This document shows, piece by piece, positions 30,265 through 41,448 of a stretch of DNA of 64,000 bases. Position numbers and translations under genes: made by a program. The stretch comes from Burkholderiales bacterium (GTDB lineage Bacteria > Pseudomonadota > Gammaproteobacteria > Burkholderiales > Burkholderiaceae_C), in contig JAGWTR010000009.1 of assembly GCA_028868855.1 (NCBI GenBank), positions 82,111 through 146,110 of the forward strand, read 5' to 3'. The notes below the pieces were generated by a model, which did not search any database, was not told the DNA's origin, and was given only the letters and a program-made list of their open reading frames with translations. The first letter of the stretch is position 1. Each line of letters opens with the position of its first letter.

Positions 30265-30483
30265 TCAATGCCCGTGGCCAAGCTTCTCACCGTCTTTGAG
30301 CTTGTAAACCGTGCCGCAATAAGGACACTGCCCCGAACCCGCCGTCACCACATCAATGTAGACCCGTGGATGGGTGCTCCACAAGGACATATTTGGGTTG
30401 GGGCAAAAGACCACCCCATCGGGGCCTTGCAGATCCTGGGCGGACACCTCCACCGGGGACTTGGTATGTGCTGCTGCGCTCAT
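30265..30483 (-). CDS. CHCC zinc-finger protein
   Basis: A 72-residue protein with the CHCC zinc pattern: Cys in VVFCPNP, His in STHPRVYI, and the pair CPYC near residue 55, ending in a His-rich tail. The family is related to the mitochondrial complex I subunit NDUFS6 and is common in Proteobacteria next to ilvE. The role is unknown. It starts 13 bases after the ilvE stop, so it is in the same transcript. Confidence 0.88.
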   Translation of the reverse strand: MSAAAHTKSPVEVSAQDLQGPDGVVFCPNPNMSLWSTHPRVYIDVVTAGSGQCPYCGTVYKLKDGEKLGHGH

Positions 30484-30496
30484 GAACGTCCGCTCC

Positions 30497-31420
30497 TCAA
30501 ACCGTCGTCAGCCATTCGGCATACTTTGGATTGCGCCCGTTGACGATGTCAAAGAAAGCATTCTGAATCTTCTCAGTGATTGGCCCACGTGAGCCTTGCC
30601 CGATCTGCAAGCGGTCCAGTTCACGGATGGGCGTGACTTCGGCCGCAGTGCCAGTGAAGAAGGCCTCGTCGCTGATGTAGACCTCATCGCGCGTGATGCG
30701 TTTCTCGACAATCTCCAGGCCCAGATCCTGACAGATCGAGAAGATGGTCTTGCGCGTGATGCCATTGAGCGCCCCCGCCGACAGATCCGGCGTGTACAAC
30801 TTACCTTCGCGAACAATGAAAATATTCTCTCCAGCGCCTTCGCTCACAAAGCCTTGCGCGTCCAGCAGCAACGCCTCGTCATAGCCATCATCGGTCGCTT
30901 CCAGATTGGCCAGAATCGAATTGGTGTAATTGCTCACCGCCTTGGCCTGCGTCATCGTGATGTTGACATGGTGGCGCGTGTAGCTTGAGGTCTTGACGCG
31001 GATGCCGCGCTTGAGCCCCTCCTCGCCCAAGTAGGCACCCCAGGCCCAAGCGGCCACCATCACGTGGACCTTGGCCCCCCTGGGACTGACGCCCAACTTT
31101 TCGGAACCTAGCCACACCAGCGGGCGCAGATAGCAGCTTTCCAGCTTGTTAGCGCGCACCACATCCAGTTGAGCCTTCACCACTTCGTCAAACGTGAAGG
31201 GCAGCGTCATGCGCAGGATCTTGGCGCTGTTGAACAATCGCTCGGTGTGTTCACGAATCCGAAAGACGGCCGTGCCTTGCGTCGTGTTGTAAGCGCGCAC
31301 GCCTTCAAATACGCCGCATCCATAGTGCAAGGTGTGGGTCAGCACGTGGATCTTGGCATCGCGCCACTCCACCAACTGCCCGTCCATCCAAATCTTGCCG
31401 TCGCGATCATCCATCGACAT
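30497..31420 (-). CDS. ilvE: Branched-chain amino acid aminotransferase IlvE
   Basis: A 307-residue fold-type IV PLP enzyme. The ATG ending at 31420 has AAAGGA upstream; the open frame reaches further but would run into the tRNA terminator. Signatures are THTLHYGCGVFEGVRAY, the PLP lysine in QAKAVSNY, and EGAGENIF. It catalyses the last step in Ile, Leu and Val synthesis. The CHCC zinc protein is downstream. Length is normal. Confidence 0.95.
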   Translation of the reverse strand: MSMDDRDGKIWMDGQLVEWRDAKIHVLTHTLHYGCGVFEGVRAYNTTQGTAVFRIREHTERLFNSAKILRMTLPFTFDEVVKAQLDVVRANKLESCYLRPLVWLGSEKLGVSPRGAKVHVMVAAWAWGAYLGEEGLKRGIRVKTSSYTRHHVNITMTQAKAVSNYTNSILANLEATDDGYDEALLLDAQGFVSEGAGENIFIVREGKLYTPDLSAGALNGITRKTIFSICQDLGLEIVEKRITRDEVYISDEAFFTGTAAEVTPIRELDRLQIGQGSRGPITEKIQNAFFDIVNGRNPKYAEWLTTV

Positions 31421-31570
31421 GGGGTGTCCTTTCGGGAATTGTTTTGTCTCGTCTCGGCTACTGGCGCTCGCCCTGGCGCCTTGGAGCAATCCAAAGTACC
31501 CAGCAGCCGGGTAACCTTCAATTGTAGACCCGACCAGCACAACCCGCAGACTGGCGGCAACCGCACAAAG

Positions 31571-31601
31571 GCAAAAGCCGACCACAAGGATCGGCTTTTG
31601 C
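31571..31601. terminator. Intrinsic terminator after tRNA-fMet
   Basis: An 11-bp stem (GCAAAAGCCGA / TCGGCTTTTGC) with a 9-nt loop. Its outer A/T tract acts as the U-run in either direction, separating the initiator tRNA from ilvE. Confidence 0.85.
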
Positions 31602-31609
31602 ACATTTTT

Positions 31610-31686
<77 letters not shown>

Positions 31687-31698
31687 ACAGAGAAGTAA

Positions 31699-31726
31699 AC
31701 TATAACATGTTTTTTTATTTTGTCAC
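31699..31726 (-). promoter_or_regulatory. Promoter of tRNA-fMet
   Basis: On the minus strand GTGACA, 16 bp, TATAGT, with the -10 box 12 bp upstream of the tRNA 5' end, as expected for a tRNA promoter. Confidence 0.75.
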
Positions 31727-31767
31727 GCGTTTTGTCAGATCAATCCAGACAAAACAGCAACGAGCAC

Positions 31768-31797
31768 AAAAAAGCCAGCATTAATGCTGGCTTATTT
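31768..31797 (-). terminator. Terminator of the ribosomal protein cluster
   Basis: A perfect 9-bp palindromic stem (GCCAGCATT / AATGCTGGC) followed on the minus strand by six T, 34 bases after the rplQ stop. Confidence 0.92.
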
Positions 31798-31830
31798 CAA
31801 ACGTGTTGAGCCCCGCAGGGCTCGACAAGC

Positions 31831-32229
31831 TCAGGATGCTGCCTGATCGTCAGCCGCCGCGTCGGCAACCACCGAGCGCTCAACCAACTCCACATAGGCC
31901 ATCGGCGCATTGTCACCCTGACGGAAACCCATTTTCAGGATGCGAGTGTAGCCACCCGGACGGGCCTGGAACAACGGGCCCAGCACATTGAAGAGCTTGA
32001 CAACGTTGTCGCGGTCGCGCAGGCGGTCAAACGCCAGCCGCTTGTTGGCGAGCGTGGGGTTCTTGGCCAGAGTAATCAGGGGCTCGACCACGCGGCGCAA
32101 TTCCTTGGCCTTGGGGACGGTGGTCTTGATGGCTTCGTGCTGAATCAGCGAGTTGGCCATATTGCGCAGCATCGCCAGACGGTGCGACGAGGTGCGGTTC
32201 AGTTTACGGAGTCCGTGTCCGTGACGCAT
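31831..32229 (-). CDS. rplQ: 50S ribosomal protein L17
   Basis: A 132-residue L17 protein lining the peptide exit region. The start [20 protein letters not shown] and mid-segment [25 protein letters not shown] are diagnostic. It is the last gene of the alpha operon, 106 bp after rpoA, followed by an intrinsic terminator. Length is normal, with a short acidic/Ala tail seen in Burkholderiales. Confidence 0.97.
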   Translation of the reverse strand: MRHGHGLRKLNRTSSHRLAMLRNMANSLIQHEAIKTTVPKAKELRRVVEPLITLAKNPTLANKRLAFDRLRDRDNVVKLFNVLGPLFQARPGGYTRILKMGFRQGDNAPMAYVELVERSVVADAAADDQAAS

Positions 32230-32335
32230 GGTGCTTTCCTTTCTTACTTTATAAAACCGGCGGCCGGTTCAAGGTACCGCCGGGTGCACCGGATGGAGGC
32301 TTGCTGAAGCAAACTCACCACCCACTTTCAAAAAA

Positions 32336-33322
32336 TCAACGCTTGTCGAGCCCTTGAGGAGGCCAGCTTTCCAGGCGCGAACCCAGAGCCAGACCACGCG
32401 AAGCCAACACTTCCTTGATTTCGTTGAGCGACTTACGACCCAGATTAGGGGTCTTGAGCAACTCGGTCTCGGTGCGCTGGATCAGGTCGCCGATATAGTA
32501 AATGTTTTCAGCCTTCAGACAGTTGGCCGAACGCACAGTCAGCTCCAGCTCATCCACCGGACGCAACAGGATTGGATCGAAGTTCTGAGCCGATTTGGCC
32601 GGGGCATCGAAGGCTGCGATTTCGCTGCCTTCCAACTGAGCGAAGACCGCCAACTGCTCCACCAGAATCTTGGCCGACGCACGAATCGCCTCCTCTGGCG
32701 AAATCGCGCCGTTGGTTTCGATTTCCATGACCAGCTTGTCCAGGTCAGTACGCTGCTCCACACGGGCACTTTCGACCGTATAGCTCACGCGGCGAACAGG
32801 TGAGAACGAAGCGTCCAGCACGATGCGTCCGATGGCCTTGGTGCTTTCGTCGCCATAGCGGCGGATGTTGCCTGGTACGTAGCCACGACCCTTTTCCACC
32901 TTGATCTGCATGTCCAGCTTGCCGCCTTGCGACAAATGAGCGATCACGTGATCAGGATTGACGATTTCAACATCATGGGGAGTCTGGATGTCAGCGGCCG
33001 TGACGGGCCCCTCTCCATCCTTGCGCAACACCAAAGTCACCTCATCGCGGTTGTGCAGACGGAACACGACCCCTTTGAGGTTCAGCATGATGTGAACCAC
33101 GTCTTCTTGCACGCCGTCGACCGTCGAGTACTCGTGCAGCACGCCTGCGATCGTCACTTCCGTCGGTGCATAACCGACCATGGAGGACAGCAGAACGCGA
33201 CGCAGGGCGTTGCCCAGGGTATGACCGTAACCGCGCTCGAACGGCTCGAGCGTGACTTTGGCGCGGTGACCGCCCAGCGGCTCCACTTGAATGGCTTTGG
33301 GTTTCAGCAAATTGGTTTGCAT
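32336..33322 (-). CDS. rpoA: RNA polymerase alpha subunit
   Basis: 328 residues. The N-terminal dimerisation domain ([21 protein letters not shown]) is followed by the C-terminal domain (about 245-328) with [17 protein letters not shown] and [18 protein letters not shown], which contact UP elements and activators. It sits between rpsD and rplQ as in other alpha operons. It serves all transcription, including activation by the FNR-type regulators expected here. Confidence 0.98.
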   Translation of the reverse strand: MQTNLLKPKAIQVEPLGGHRAKVTLEPFERGYGHTLGNALRRVLLSSMVGYAPTEVTIAGVLHEYSTVDGVQEDVVHIMLNLKGVVFRLHNRDEVTLVLRKDGEGPVTAADIQTPHDVEIVNPDHVIAHLSQGGKLDMQIKVEKGRGYVPGNIRRYGDESTKAIGRIVLDASFSPVRRVSYTVESARVEQRTDLDKLVMEIETNGAISPEEAIRASAKILVEQLAVFAQLEGSEIAAFDAPAKSAQNFDPILLRPVDELELTVRSANCLKAENIYYIGDLIQRTETELLKTPNLGRKSLNEIKEVLASRGLALGSRLESWPPQGLDKR

Positions 33323-33464
33323 GAGGTCTTCCTGTCAATACCCTCGGCTCGTTACACCGATAAGGCTGCTGGACCAACCGAAGCACCATGCTCCGGCCTT
33401 GAAATCAAAACGCACAAAGCCACGCGACACGACTCCAAGCCGTGAAGCGCAGCTGATGTGTGAA

Positions 33465-34088
33465 TCAACGCGAATACAGTTCGACGATCAATGATTCGTT
33501 GATGTCTGCACCGAATTCATCGCGATCCGGAGTTTTCTTGAACACGCCTTCCAGCTTGGTGCCGTCCACCTGAACCCAAGCAGGCAGGCCGATCGACTCA
33601 GCCAGCTTCAGCGCTTCAAGGATGCGCACTTGCTTCTTGGCCTTTTCACGGACACCGACCACATCGCCAGTCTTAACGCTGTAAGAAGGAATGTTCACCA
33701 CTTGGCCGTTCACGACCACACCTTTGTGCGACACCAGCTGACGAGCTTCGGCGCGGGTGGATGCAAAACCCATGCGATACACGACATTGTCCAAGCGTGA
33801 TTCCAGCAGGAACAACAGGTTCGAACCTGTATTGCCCTTGCGGCGATCAGCTTCGGCAAAATAGCGGCGGAACTGGCGCTCAAGCACGCCGTACATCCGT
33901 TTGACTTTTTGCTTTTCACGCAATTGCAAACCGAAGTCTGACGTGCGCGAACCCGAAGTACGGCCATGCTGACCGGGCTTGGTGTCAAACTTAGCCTTGT
34001 CGCTGATGGGGCGACGGGCGCTCTTCAAGAACAGATCGGTGCCTTCACGGCGGGCCAGTTTGGCCTTAGGTCCGAGGTAACGTGCCAC
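33465..34088 (-). CDS. rpsD: 30S ribosomal protein S4
   Basis: A 207-residue primary 16S rRNA binding protein. Start [19 protein letters not shown] and the S4 RNA-binding domain ([33 protein letters not shown]) are clear. In E. coli S4 also represses the alpha operon. Here rpsD is the first gene after a 338-bp gap and has its own promoter, with a leader of roughly 200 nt that could carry an autoregulatory structure. Confidence 0.98.
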   Translation of the reverse strand: MARYLGPKAKLARREGTDLFLKSARRPISDKAKFDTKPGQHGRTSGSRTSDFGLQLREKQKVKRMYGVLERQFRRYFAEADRRKGNTGSNLLFLLESRLDNVVYRMGFASTRAEARQLVSHKGVVVNGQVVNIPSYSVKTGDVVGVREKAKKQVRILEALKLAESIGLPAWVQVDGTKLEGVFKKTPDRDEFGADINESLIVELYSR

Positions 34089-34292
34089 GTTTATTTCCTT
34101 GGGTCTGTCTGACGCCAGAATCCATCAACCTTACGGCGACCCGATTCCAACGCGAGTCTGGCGGATATTTTTAGAATCGCTCAGACGGTGGGCTTCAATA
34201 AAAACCCGCCAGCAGGTGTACAGCATTGTTTACCCCTGATACTCAGGCGCAAAATCAAGCCCAACACCCCCGGCGAGCGGAGAAAACCTATG

Positions 34293-34320
34293 ATTATAGC
34301 TGCAACGAAAAAATACTCAA
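34293..34320 (-). promoter_or_regulatory. Promoter of rpsD-rpoA-rplQ
   Basis: TTGAGT, 16 bp, TATAAT on the minus strand, with a T-rich spacer. The -10 is perfect. Transcription would start near 34286 and give a leader of about 198 nt. Confidence 0.78.
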
Positions 34321-34383
34321 CATGACAACATAGCCATGTCAAGTTCTCGCAACATTACCCGAAGCTGAAGCCTCGAACAACAA

Positions 34384-34418
34384 AGCCTTGTCTGCGCCCG
34401 AAGGCGCAGCTCAAGGCT
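34384..34418 (-). terminator. UUCG hairpin downstream of rpsK
   Basis: On the minus strand AGCCTTG, AG, CTGCGCC, loop TTCG, GGCGCAG, A, CAAGGCT, then TTTGTTGTT. It is a 14-bp stem with a small internal asymmetry and a stable cUUCGg loop, 8 bases after the rpsK stop. It is either an intrinsic terminator/attenuator or an mRNA-stabilising end. Confidence 0.75.
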
Positions 34419-34426
34419 CTGGCCAA

Positions 34427-34831
34427 TCAGATGCGGCGACGCTTTTGAGGGCGGCAACCGTTGTGCGGGACGGGCGTAACATCCGAGATCATGTTGATCC
34501 GGATGCCCAGCGCGGCCAGCGCACGAACCGAGGACTCGCGACCTGGACCTGGGCCCTTGATTTCGACGTCCAGATTCTTGATGCCTTGTTCCTGAGCAGC
34601 GCGCCCGGCCACTTCAGCGGCCACTTGGGCGGCGAACGGCGTGGACTTGCGTGAGCCCTTGAAACCCTGACCACCACTGGACGCCCACGCCAGGGAGTTA
34701 CCCTGACGGTCAGTGATCGTGATGATCGTGTTGTTGAACGACGCGTGCACGTGAGCAATTCCGTCCGCAATGTTCTTGCGGATTTTCTTGCTCACACGAC
34801 GTGCGGCCGTGTTGGCAGGTGCTTTAGCCAT
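34427..34831 (-). CDS. rpsK: 30S ribosomal protein S11
   Basis: A 134-residue S11 protein of the 30S platform. [19 protein letters not shown] and the C-terminal [11 protein letters not shown] identify it. It follows rpsM by 69 bp and is the last gene before the alpha-operon gap. Confidence 0.98.
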   Translation of the reverse strand: MAKAPANTAARRVSKKIRKNIADGIAHVHASFNNTIITITDRQGNSLAWASSGGQGFKGSRKSTPFAAQVAAEVAGRAAQEQGIKNLDVEIKGPGPGRESSVRALAALGIRINMISDVTPVPHNGCRPQKRRRI

Positions 34832-34900
34832 AGTAATCTTCTCTCGCTGCTAGGCCAGTACGAAACTGGCACATGATCTTAATGAACGACGGCACCCGGA

Positions 34901-35263
34901 TCACTTCTTGCCAGCGATCGACTTGCGAGGACCCTTGCGGGTGCGCGCATTGGTGCGGGTGCGTTGACCACGCATCGGCAGACCGCGGCGATGACGGAAG
35001 CCGCGATAGCAGCCCAGATCCATCAGACGCTTGATATTGATCGAGATTTCGCGGCGCAGATCACCTTCAATGGTGATCTTGGCCACTTCGTCCCGGATTT
35101 TTTCGAGATCGCCGTCCGTCAGGTCTTTGATCTTCTTGTTAAACGGAATGCCGCTCACCGTGCAGATTTTCTGCGCAGTGGTGCGACCGATGCCGTAAAT
35201 AGAAGTCAAACCGATTTCGGTGTGCTTATGCGGCGGAATGTTGATGCCAGCAATACGTGCCAT
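34901..35263 (-). CDS. rpsM: 30S ribosomal protein S13
   Basis: A 120-residue S13 protein of the 30S head, contacting the P-site tRNA. Start [26 protein letters not shown] and the basic end [16 protein letters not shown] are diagnostic. It lies between rpmJ and rpsK. Confidence 0.98.
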   Translation of the reverse strand: MARIAGINIPPHKHTEIGLTSIYGIGRTTAQKICTVSGIPFNKKIKDLTDGDLEKIRDEVAKITIEGDLRREISINIKRLMDLGCYRGFRHRRGLPMRGQRTRTNARTRKGPRKSIAGKK

Positions 35264-35302
35264 AACTGTCCTCTGAACACTAGTTTCGTCGCTAACCGGG
35301 GC

Positions 35303-35416
35303 TTAGCCCTGGCGTTGCTTGTGGCGGGGGTCTGTGCAGATCACACGAACCACACCCTTGCGGCGAATGATTTTGCAATTGCGACACATCACTTTGACGG
35401 AAGCCGAAACTTTCAT
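35303..35416 (-). CDS. rpmJ: 50S ribosomal protein L36
   Basis: A 37-residue protein read directly from the sequence: start [17 protein letters not shown], then [16 protein letters not shown]. The zinc-type residues C-x2-C, C and H are all present, so this is the zinc-binding form. It lies between infA and rpsM in the standard position. It is easily missed because of its size. Confidence 0.97.
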   Translation of the reverse strand: MKVSASVKVMCRNCKIIRRKGVVRVICTDPRHKQRQG

Positions 35417-35485
35417 GGTCTTCTCCTGAACCGTTGACATTCAACGGAAATTCACCCACGTTTCCGGGGTCACCTAAACTTCAAC

Positions 35486-35704
35486 TCACTTCGCCCGGAA
35501 CACGATGCGAGCACGACTCAAATCATACGGGGTCAGCTCCACGGTCACTTTGTCGCCCGGCAGGATGCGAATGTAGTGCATCCGCATTTTTCCGGAAATG
35601 TGACCGAGAACCACGTGCCCGTTCTCAAGCTTCACGCGAAAGGTGGCATTCGGGAGGTTCTCCAGAATTTCACCTTGCATTTGGATGACGTCGTCTTTCG
35701 CCAT
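35486..35704 (-). CDS. infA: Translation initiation factor IF-1
   Basis: A 72-residue S1-fold protein ([20 protein letters not shown], then [17 protein letters not shown]). It binds the 30S A site during initiation. Its place between secY and rpmJ is typical of Betaproteobacteria, unlike E. coli where infA is elsewhere. Confidence 0.97.
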   Translation of the reverse strand: MAKDDVIQMQGEILENLPNATFRVKLENGHVVLGHISGKMRMHYIRILPGDKVTVELTPYDLSRARIVFRAK

Positions 35705-35739
35705 GTCTTCCTAAGTTGCGTTGACCGGGGTCACCGCGA

Positions 35740-37050
<1,311 letters not shown>

Positions 37051-37084
37051 GCTGTGTGTCCGTTCAGTGTCGATCAGTCAAGCT

Positions 37085-37519
37085 TTACTCAGCGATCGCG
37101 CCGCCAGCAGCCTCGATGGCGGCCTTGGCACCCGCCGTCGCGCCGATGCCCTTGAGGGACACCTTCTTGTTCAGCTCACCAGACTTGATCACCTTCACCA
37201 CCTTGGCAAGTTGCGACACCAGGCCGGCTTGCTTGAGGGCGAGAACGTCGACTTCCACAATTTCCAGCGCCTGCAGATCAGCCAACGTGATCTCGGCGTT
37301 GTACTTCAGCAGATGCGACTTGAAGCCGCGCTTGGGCAGGCGACGTTGCAAAGGCATTTGACCGCCTTCGAAACCGACCTTGTGGTAACCACCCGAGCGG
37401 GATTTCTGACCTTTGTGACCGCGACCAGCGGTTTTGCCCAGACCCGAACCAATCCCACGGCCAACACGGCGCTTGGAGTGTTTCGCGCCCGAGGCGGGCT
37501 TGATGCTATTGAGTTCCAT
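37085..37519 (-). CDS. rplO: 50S ribosomal protein L15
   Basis: 144 residues. [22 protein letters not shown] and the Gly-rich [11 protein letters not shown] region identify L15. Its ATG overlaps the rpmD stop as TAATG. Confidence 0.98.
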   Translation of the reverse strand: MELNSIKPASGAKHSKRRVGRGIGSGLGKTAGRGHKGQKSRSGGYHKVGFEGGQMPLQRRLPKRGFKSHLLKYNAEITLADLQALEIVEVDVLALKQAGLVSQLAKVVKVIKSGELNKKVSLKGIGATAGAKAAIEAAGGAIAE

Positions 37520-37701
37520 TAGATCACCTGAATCAGATAGCTGACCTTGTTGATCATGCCGCGCACAGCAGGGGTGTCCTCAAGGACAGCCACGCTGTTG
37601 AGGCGACGAAGTCCCAGGCCACGGACCGTGTCACGATGATCGTGGCGGGTACCAATGACGCTGCGAACCAGCTTGACCGTGACAGTTTTCTTTTCGCTCA
37701 T
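37519..37701 (-). CDS. rpmD: 50S ribosomal protein L30
   Basis: 60 residues from the ATG ending at 37701; the longer open frame upstream overlaps rpsE and is rejected. [22 protein letters not shown] is the L30 signature. It lies between rpsE and rplO. Confidence 0.96.
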   Translation of the reverse strand: MSEKKTVTVKLVRSVIGTRHDHRDTVRGLGLRRLNSVAVLEDTPAVRGMINKVSYLIQVI

Positions 37702-37717
37702 GACAGTTCTCCAGCGA

Positions 37718-38236
37718 TCAGTTGAAGATTTCTTCAACCGACAGGCCACGCTTGGCAGCGACATTGGCCGGGGTGGTTGACCTATTCAGAGCATCGAACG
37801 TGGCACGAACCATGTTGTAGGGGTTGCTCGAACCGAAGCTCTTGGCCACGATGTCGGTCACGCCCATCATCTCGAACACAGCACGCATCGGGCCACCCGC
37901 AATGATGCCGGTACCAGCCGGTGCAGGGGCGAGCATGACGCGTGCAGCACCGTGCTCACCAAACACGGTGTGAAAGACCGAACCATTCTTGAGGTTGACC
38001 TTGACCATATTGCGACGAGCCTGCTCCATCGCCTTGGACACTGCCAGAGGCACTTCACGCGCCTTGCCCTTGCCCATGCCGACTTTGCCATCGCCATCAC
38101 CAACCACGGTCAGCGCGGCGAAACCCATGATCCGACCGCCCTTGACCACTTTGGTCACGCGGTTTACCTGGATCATCTTTTCTTTTAAACCGTCGTCGCG
38201 ACCTTCGTCAGCCACCTTGGGTTGAAACTTAGCCAT
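37718..38236 (-). CDS. rpsE: 30S ribosomal protein S5
   Basis: 172 residues. The double-stranded-RNA-binding N-domain ([26 protein letters not shown]) and the [19 protein letters not shown] region identify S5, which affects decoding fidelity. It lies between rplR and rpmD. Confidence 0.98.
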   Translation of the reverse strand: MAKFQPKVADEGRDDGLKEKMIQVNRVTKVVKGGRIMGFAALTVVGDGDGKVGMGKGKAREVPLAVSKAMEQARRNMVKVNLKNGSVFHTVFGEHGAARVMLAPAPAGTGIIAGGPMRAVFEMMGVTDIVAKSFGSSNPYNMVRATFDALNRSTTPANVAAKRGLSVEEIFN

Positions 38237-38265
38237 TTGAATTCCTTCCGGTTGCCAGACGCGGC

Positions 38266-38634
38266 TTAGAACTGAAGACCGGCTTCGCGAGCCGCTTCAG
38301 CCAATGCCTTGACGCGGCCGTGATAGGCGAAGCCTGCACGGTCGAAAGCCACCTTCTCGACGCCAGCAGCTTTCGCCTTCTCGGCGATGCGCTTGCCAAT
38401 CAGCGTGGCGGCGTCCACATTGCCACCCTTGCCAGCCGCGCCCAGTTGAGTGCGGATTTCCTTTTCGGCGGTAGAGGCCGACGCGATGACAGTATTGCCA
38501 TCGCCAGAGATCACGCTGGCGTAGATGTGCAGGTTGGTGCGAAACACCGTGAGACGCACGGCGCCCTGGAGCGCGATGCGTGCACGGGTTTGACGCGAGC
38601 GACGCAGGCGCTGTTCTTTCTTGTTGATAGACAT
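38266..38634 (-). CDS. rplR: 50S ribosomal protein L18
   Basis: 122 residues. [20 protein letters not shown] and the end [24 protein letters not shown] identify L18, a 5S rRNA binding protein. It lies between rplF and rpsE. Confidence 0.98.
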   Translation of the reverse strand: MSINKKEQRLRRSRQTRARIALQGAVRLTVFRTNLHIYASVISGDGNTVIASASTAEKEIRTQLGAAGKGGNVDAATLIGKRIAEKAKAAGVEKVAFDRAGFAYHGRVKALAEAAREAGLQF

Positions 38635-38645
38635 GAATCAGCTCC

Positions 38646-39179
38646 TTACTTCTTCTTGGTCTCTTTCAAGACCACGCGCTCGTCGGCATAACGAATGCCC
38701 TTACCCTTGTAGGGCTCGGGAGGACGGAAGGCACGCACTTCTGCGGCGATCTGGCCGACGACCTGACGATCCACACCCTTGATCAGCACTTCGGTCTGAG
38801 ACGGGGTCTCGACTTTGATGCCGACGGGCATGTCCTTGACGACTGGGTGAGAGAACCCGATTTGCAGGTTCAGCTTCTGACCTTGGGCTTGGGCACGGAA
38901 GCCCACACCGACCAGGGTCAGTTTCTTCTCGAAACCCTTGCTCACGCCATTGACCATGTTGTTCAACAAGGCACGAATGGTGCCCGACATGGCGTTGGCT
39001 TCAGTGCTGTCGTTAACGGGGGAGACACTCAGCACACCTGCGTCGCTCTTGACAGCAACCAGCTTATGCTGAGGGCGGGTCAGGGAACCCAGCCCCCCTT
39101 TGACGGTGATTTGTTCTGCAGAGATCTGCACGTCCACACCCTTTGGGACGGCGATCGGCATTTTTCCTACGCGGGACAT
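38646..39179 (-). CDS. rplF: 50S ribosomal protein L6
   Basis: 177 residues with the duplicated L6 fold. [17 protein letters not shown] and the end [16 protein letters not shown] are diagnostic. It lies between rpsH and rplR. Confidence 0.98.
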   Translation of the reverse strand: MSRVGKMPIAVPKGVDVQISAEQITVKGGLGSLTRPQHKLVAVKSDAGVLSVSPVNDSTEANAMSGTIRALLNNMVNGVSKGFEKKLTLVGVGFRAQAQGQKLNLQIGFSHPVVKDMPVGIKVETPSQTEVLIKGVDRQVVGQIAAEVRAFRPPEPYKGKGIRYADERVVLKETKKK

Positions 39180-39194
39180 TGCGATGCTCCTGGG

Positions 39195-39590
39195 TTAGGC
39201 GACATAGCAGAGCACTTCGCCACCGATACCGGCAGCGCGAGCCTTGCGATCAGTCATCACACCCTTTGGGGTAGTCACGATGGCAACACCCAGGCCGTTT
39301 TGGACCTGAGGGATGTCGTGGCGACCCTTGTAGATGCGCAGACCGGGGCGACTGACACGCTCAATGCGCTCGATGACCGGGCGACCAGCGTAGTACTTCA
39401 GCGAAATTTCTAGCACAGGCTTGGTAGCCTCGCCAGCGACAGCGAATGCGTCGATATAGCCTTCGTCCTTCAGGACCTGGGCGATCGCGACTTTCAGCTT
39501 TGATGACGGCATCGAAACGCTGGATTTTTCAACCATTTGTGCGTTGCGGATGCGAGTCAGCATGTCGGCGATGGGATCACTCATGCTCAT
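39195..39590 (-). CDS. rpsH: 30S ribosomal protein S8
   Basis: 131 residues. [18 protein letters not shown] and the end [11 protein letters not shown] identify S8. In E. coli S8 is the translational repressor of the spc operon by binding near the rplE start; I did not verify a matching RNA site here. Confidence 0.98.
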   Translation of the reverse strand: MSMSDPIADMLTRIRNAQMVEKSSVSMPSSKLKVAIAQVLKDEGYIDAFAVAGEATKPVLEISLKYYAGRPVIERIERVSRPGLRIYKGRHDIPQVQNGLGVAIVTTPKGVMTDRKARAAGIGGEVLCYVA

Positions 39591-39619
39591 GGAATAACTC
39601 CTGTTCGTGCCCTAGCCGA

Positions 39620-39925
39620 TTACCAGCTTGCCTTGGTGACACCGGGGATGTCGCCAGCGAAAGCCAATTCACGGATCTTGGAACGACCCAAGCCAAATTG
39701 GCGGAACGTACCACGCGGACGGCCAGTCAGACTGCAGCGATTGCGCAAACGAGTCGGGTTGGCGTTGCGGGGCAACTTTTGCAATTCAAGACGAGCAAGG
39801 TAGCGCTCTTCGTCCGATTTCTTGGCATCATCGATGATGGCCTTGAGCTCGGCACGCTTCTTGGCATACTTGGCGACCAGCATTTCGCGCTTTTCTTCGC
39901 GCTGGATCAGAGACAGTTTTGCCAC
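39620..39925 (-). CDS. rpsN: 30S ribosomal protein S14
   Basis: A 101-residue long-form S14 without the zinc CxxC pairs, ending [23 protein letters not shown]. It follows rplE by eight bases. Confidence 0.98.
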   Translation of the reverse strand: MAKLSLIQREEKREMLVAKYAKKRAELKAIIDDAKKSDEERYLARLELQKLPRNANPTRLRNRCSLTGRPRGTFRQFGLGRSKIRELAFAGDIPGVTKASW

Positions 39926-39933
39926 GGTCTACC

Positions 39934-40485
39934 TCAGTTCTTGAAGGGAAATTTGAAGGCCGCCAACAAAGCCTTGGCTTCGTCGTCATTCTTCGCGCTG
40001 GTGGTGATGCTGATGTTCATGCCACGGATCGCGTCGATCTTGTCGTACTCGATTTCCGGGAAAATGATCTGCTCTTTCACACCAACGTTGTAGTTACCAC
40101 GGCCATCGAACGAACGACCGGAGATACCACGGAAGTCACGAACACGCGGCAGCGAGACAGTGACGAAGCGGTCCAGAAATTCGTACATACGGACACCACG
40201 CAGGGTGACCATGCAACCGATGGGCATGTTTTCGCGGATTTTGAAACCGGCGATGGCTTTGCGCGACATGGTGACGACAGGCTTTTGGCCAGCGATCTTG
40301 GTGAGGTCGCTGACAGCGTGTTCCATCACCTTCTTGTCGGACACCGCTTCAGAAACACCCATGTTGAGGGTGATCTTAGTCAGGCGAGGCACTTCCATCA
40401 CGGATTTGTAGCCGAACTTCTCAACGAGAGCCGGAACCACGCTTTCGCGGTAGAAGTTTTGCAGGCGTGCAGTTTGTTGAGTCAT
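39934..40485 (-). CDS. rplE: 50S ribosomal protein L5
   Basis: 183 residues from the ATG ending at 40485 (GAGG upstream); the open frame begins with TTG four codons earlier, overlapping rpl[22 protein letters not shown] and [17 protein letters not shown] identify L5, the central 5S rRNA binding protein. Confidence 0.97.
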   Translation of the reverse strand: MTQQTARLQNFYRESVVPALVEKFGYKSVMEVPRLTKITLNMGVSEAVSDKKVMEHAVSDLTKIAGQKPVVTMSRKAIAGFKIRENMPIGCMVTLRGVRMYEFLDRFVTVSLPRVRDFRGISGRSFDGRGNYNVGVKEQIIFPEIEYDKIDAIRGMNISITTSAKNDDEAKALLAAFKFPFKN

Positions 40486-40493
40486 CAGGAACC

Positions 40494-40811
40494 TCAAGCC
40501 TTGATTTCTTCGCCACTGGACTTGTAGACGCGCACTTTTTTGCCGTCTGCCAGAAGCTTGATGCCAACACGATCAGCCTTGCCGGTGGCGGCGTTGAAGA
40601 TCGCCACGTTGGACTGGTGAATGGGCATGGTCTTGTCAACGATGCCACCGGTGGTGCCCTTCATCGGGTTGGGGCGAACGTGCTTCTTGGCAACGTTCAC
40701 ACCATCGACCACCAGATGGTCTTCGTCCACGCGCACCGAAACGGTGCCGCGCTTACCTTTATCACGACCGGTCAAGACAATGACCTGGTCGCCTGTACGA
40801 ATCTTGTTCAT
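40494..40811 (-). CDS. rplX: 50S ribosomal protein L24
   Basis: A 105-residue protein with a KOW motif ([20 protein letters not shown]). It starts assembly of the 50S subunit. It lies between rplN and rplE. Confidence 0.98.
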   Translation of the reverse strand: MNKIRTGDQVIVLTGRDKGKRGTVSVRVDEDHLVVDGVNVAKKHVRPNPMKGTTGGIVDKTMPIHQSNVAIFNAATGKADRVGIKLLADGKKVRVYKSSGEEIKA

Positions 40812-40853
40812 GGGCTGTCCTTTGCCTGTATCTGTTGTTGATACGCCTGAAGC

Positions 40854-41222
40854 TCAGAGAACTTCGGGAGCCAGGGACACGATCTTCATGAAGCGCTCGG
40901 TACGCAGTTCACGCGTCACGGGGCCGAAGATGCGAGTGCCGATAGGCTCCAGCTTGGCGTTCAACAGCACGGCGGCGTTGCCATCAAATTTGATGAGCGA
41001 ACCATCTTGGCGACGAACACCCTTGGCGGTACGAACCACCACGGCGCTGTAAACCTCGCCTTTTTTGACGCGGCCACGAGGCGCAGCATCTTTGATGCTG
41101 ACCTTGATGATGTCGCCAATACCGGCGTAACGACGCTTAGAGCCACCGAGCACCTTGATGCACATGACGCTCTTAGCACCCGTGTTGTCAGCGACGTCAA
41201 GTCGCGATTGCATTTGGATCAT
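40854..41222 (-). CDS. rplN: 50S ribosomal protein L14
   Basis: 122 residues from the ATG ending at 41222 ([20 protein letters not shown]); the longer open frame reads into the leader and its repeats. It is the first gene of the spc operon, with a consensus promoter about 190 nt upstream. The S10-operon genes that precede it in E. coli are not adjacent. Confidence 0.97.
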   Translation of the reverse strand: MIQMQSRLDVADNTGAKSVMCIKVLGGSKRRYAGIGDIIKVSIKDAAPRGRVKKGEVYSAVVVRTAKGVRRQDGSLIKFDGNAAVLLNAKLEPIGTRIFGPVTRELRTERFMKIVSLAPEVL

Positions 41223-41248
41223 GGTGTATCCCAACTTGCCCACTCGGC

Positions 41249-41270
41249 TGCACAACAACTGCACAACAAC
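41249..41270. repeat. 11-bp tandem repeat in the rplN leader
   Basis: TGCACAACAAC occurs twice head to tail, 27 bases upstream of rplN, within the predicted leader RNA. Confidence 0.85.
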
Positions 41271-41286
41271 GAACGGTCAGTCTTGG

Positions 41287-41302
41287 GCCCGAAGAATCGG
41301 GC
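41287..41302 (-). promoter_or_regulatory. Leader hairpin upstream of rplN
   Basis: GCCCGA, loop TTCT, TCGGGC on the minus strand: a 6-bp stem in the middle of the predicted leader, without a following U-run, so not an obvious terminator. Confidence 0.45.
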
Positions 41303-41418
41303 GGATCTGAAAAAAAGCTTGAACCCCTAAAACCCACCACAGCGATGTATGTGTCTTCAAACACAGGCCACCGAGGGCATCGGGCTGAAATTCAAACTCT
41401 TTATCAGCGAAGCCTTGA

Positions 41419-41448
41419 ATTATGCACTACTTTTGAAAGACGTGTCAA
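41419..41448 (-). promoter_or_regulatory. spc operon promoter
   Basis: TTGACA, 18 bp, CATAAT on the minus strand. The perfect -35 overlaps the tldD stop codon. Predicted start is near 41412, giving a leader of about 190 nt. Confidence 0.8.

Larger units (their letters stand above)
34089..34426 (-). other. Gap splitting the alpha operon (rpsK-rpsD)
   Basis: No gene is seen. The stretch holds, in minus-strand order, a strong UUCG hairpin after rpsK, a sigma70-type promoter, and a leader of about 200 nt before rpsD. Confidence 0.8.

Noticed and set aside
41287..41302. Leader hairpin read as a terminator of tldD
   Set aside because: No U-run follows on the minus strand, so it is kept only as a leader structure.
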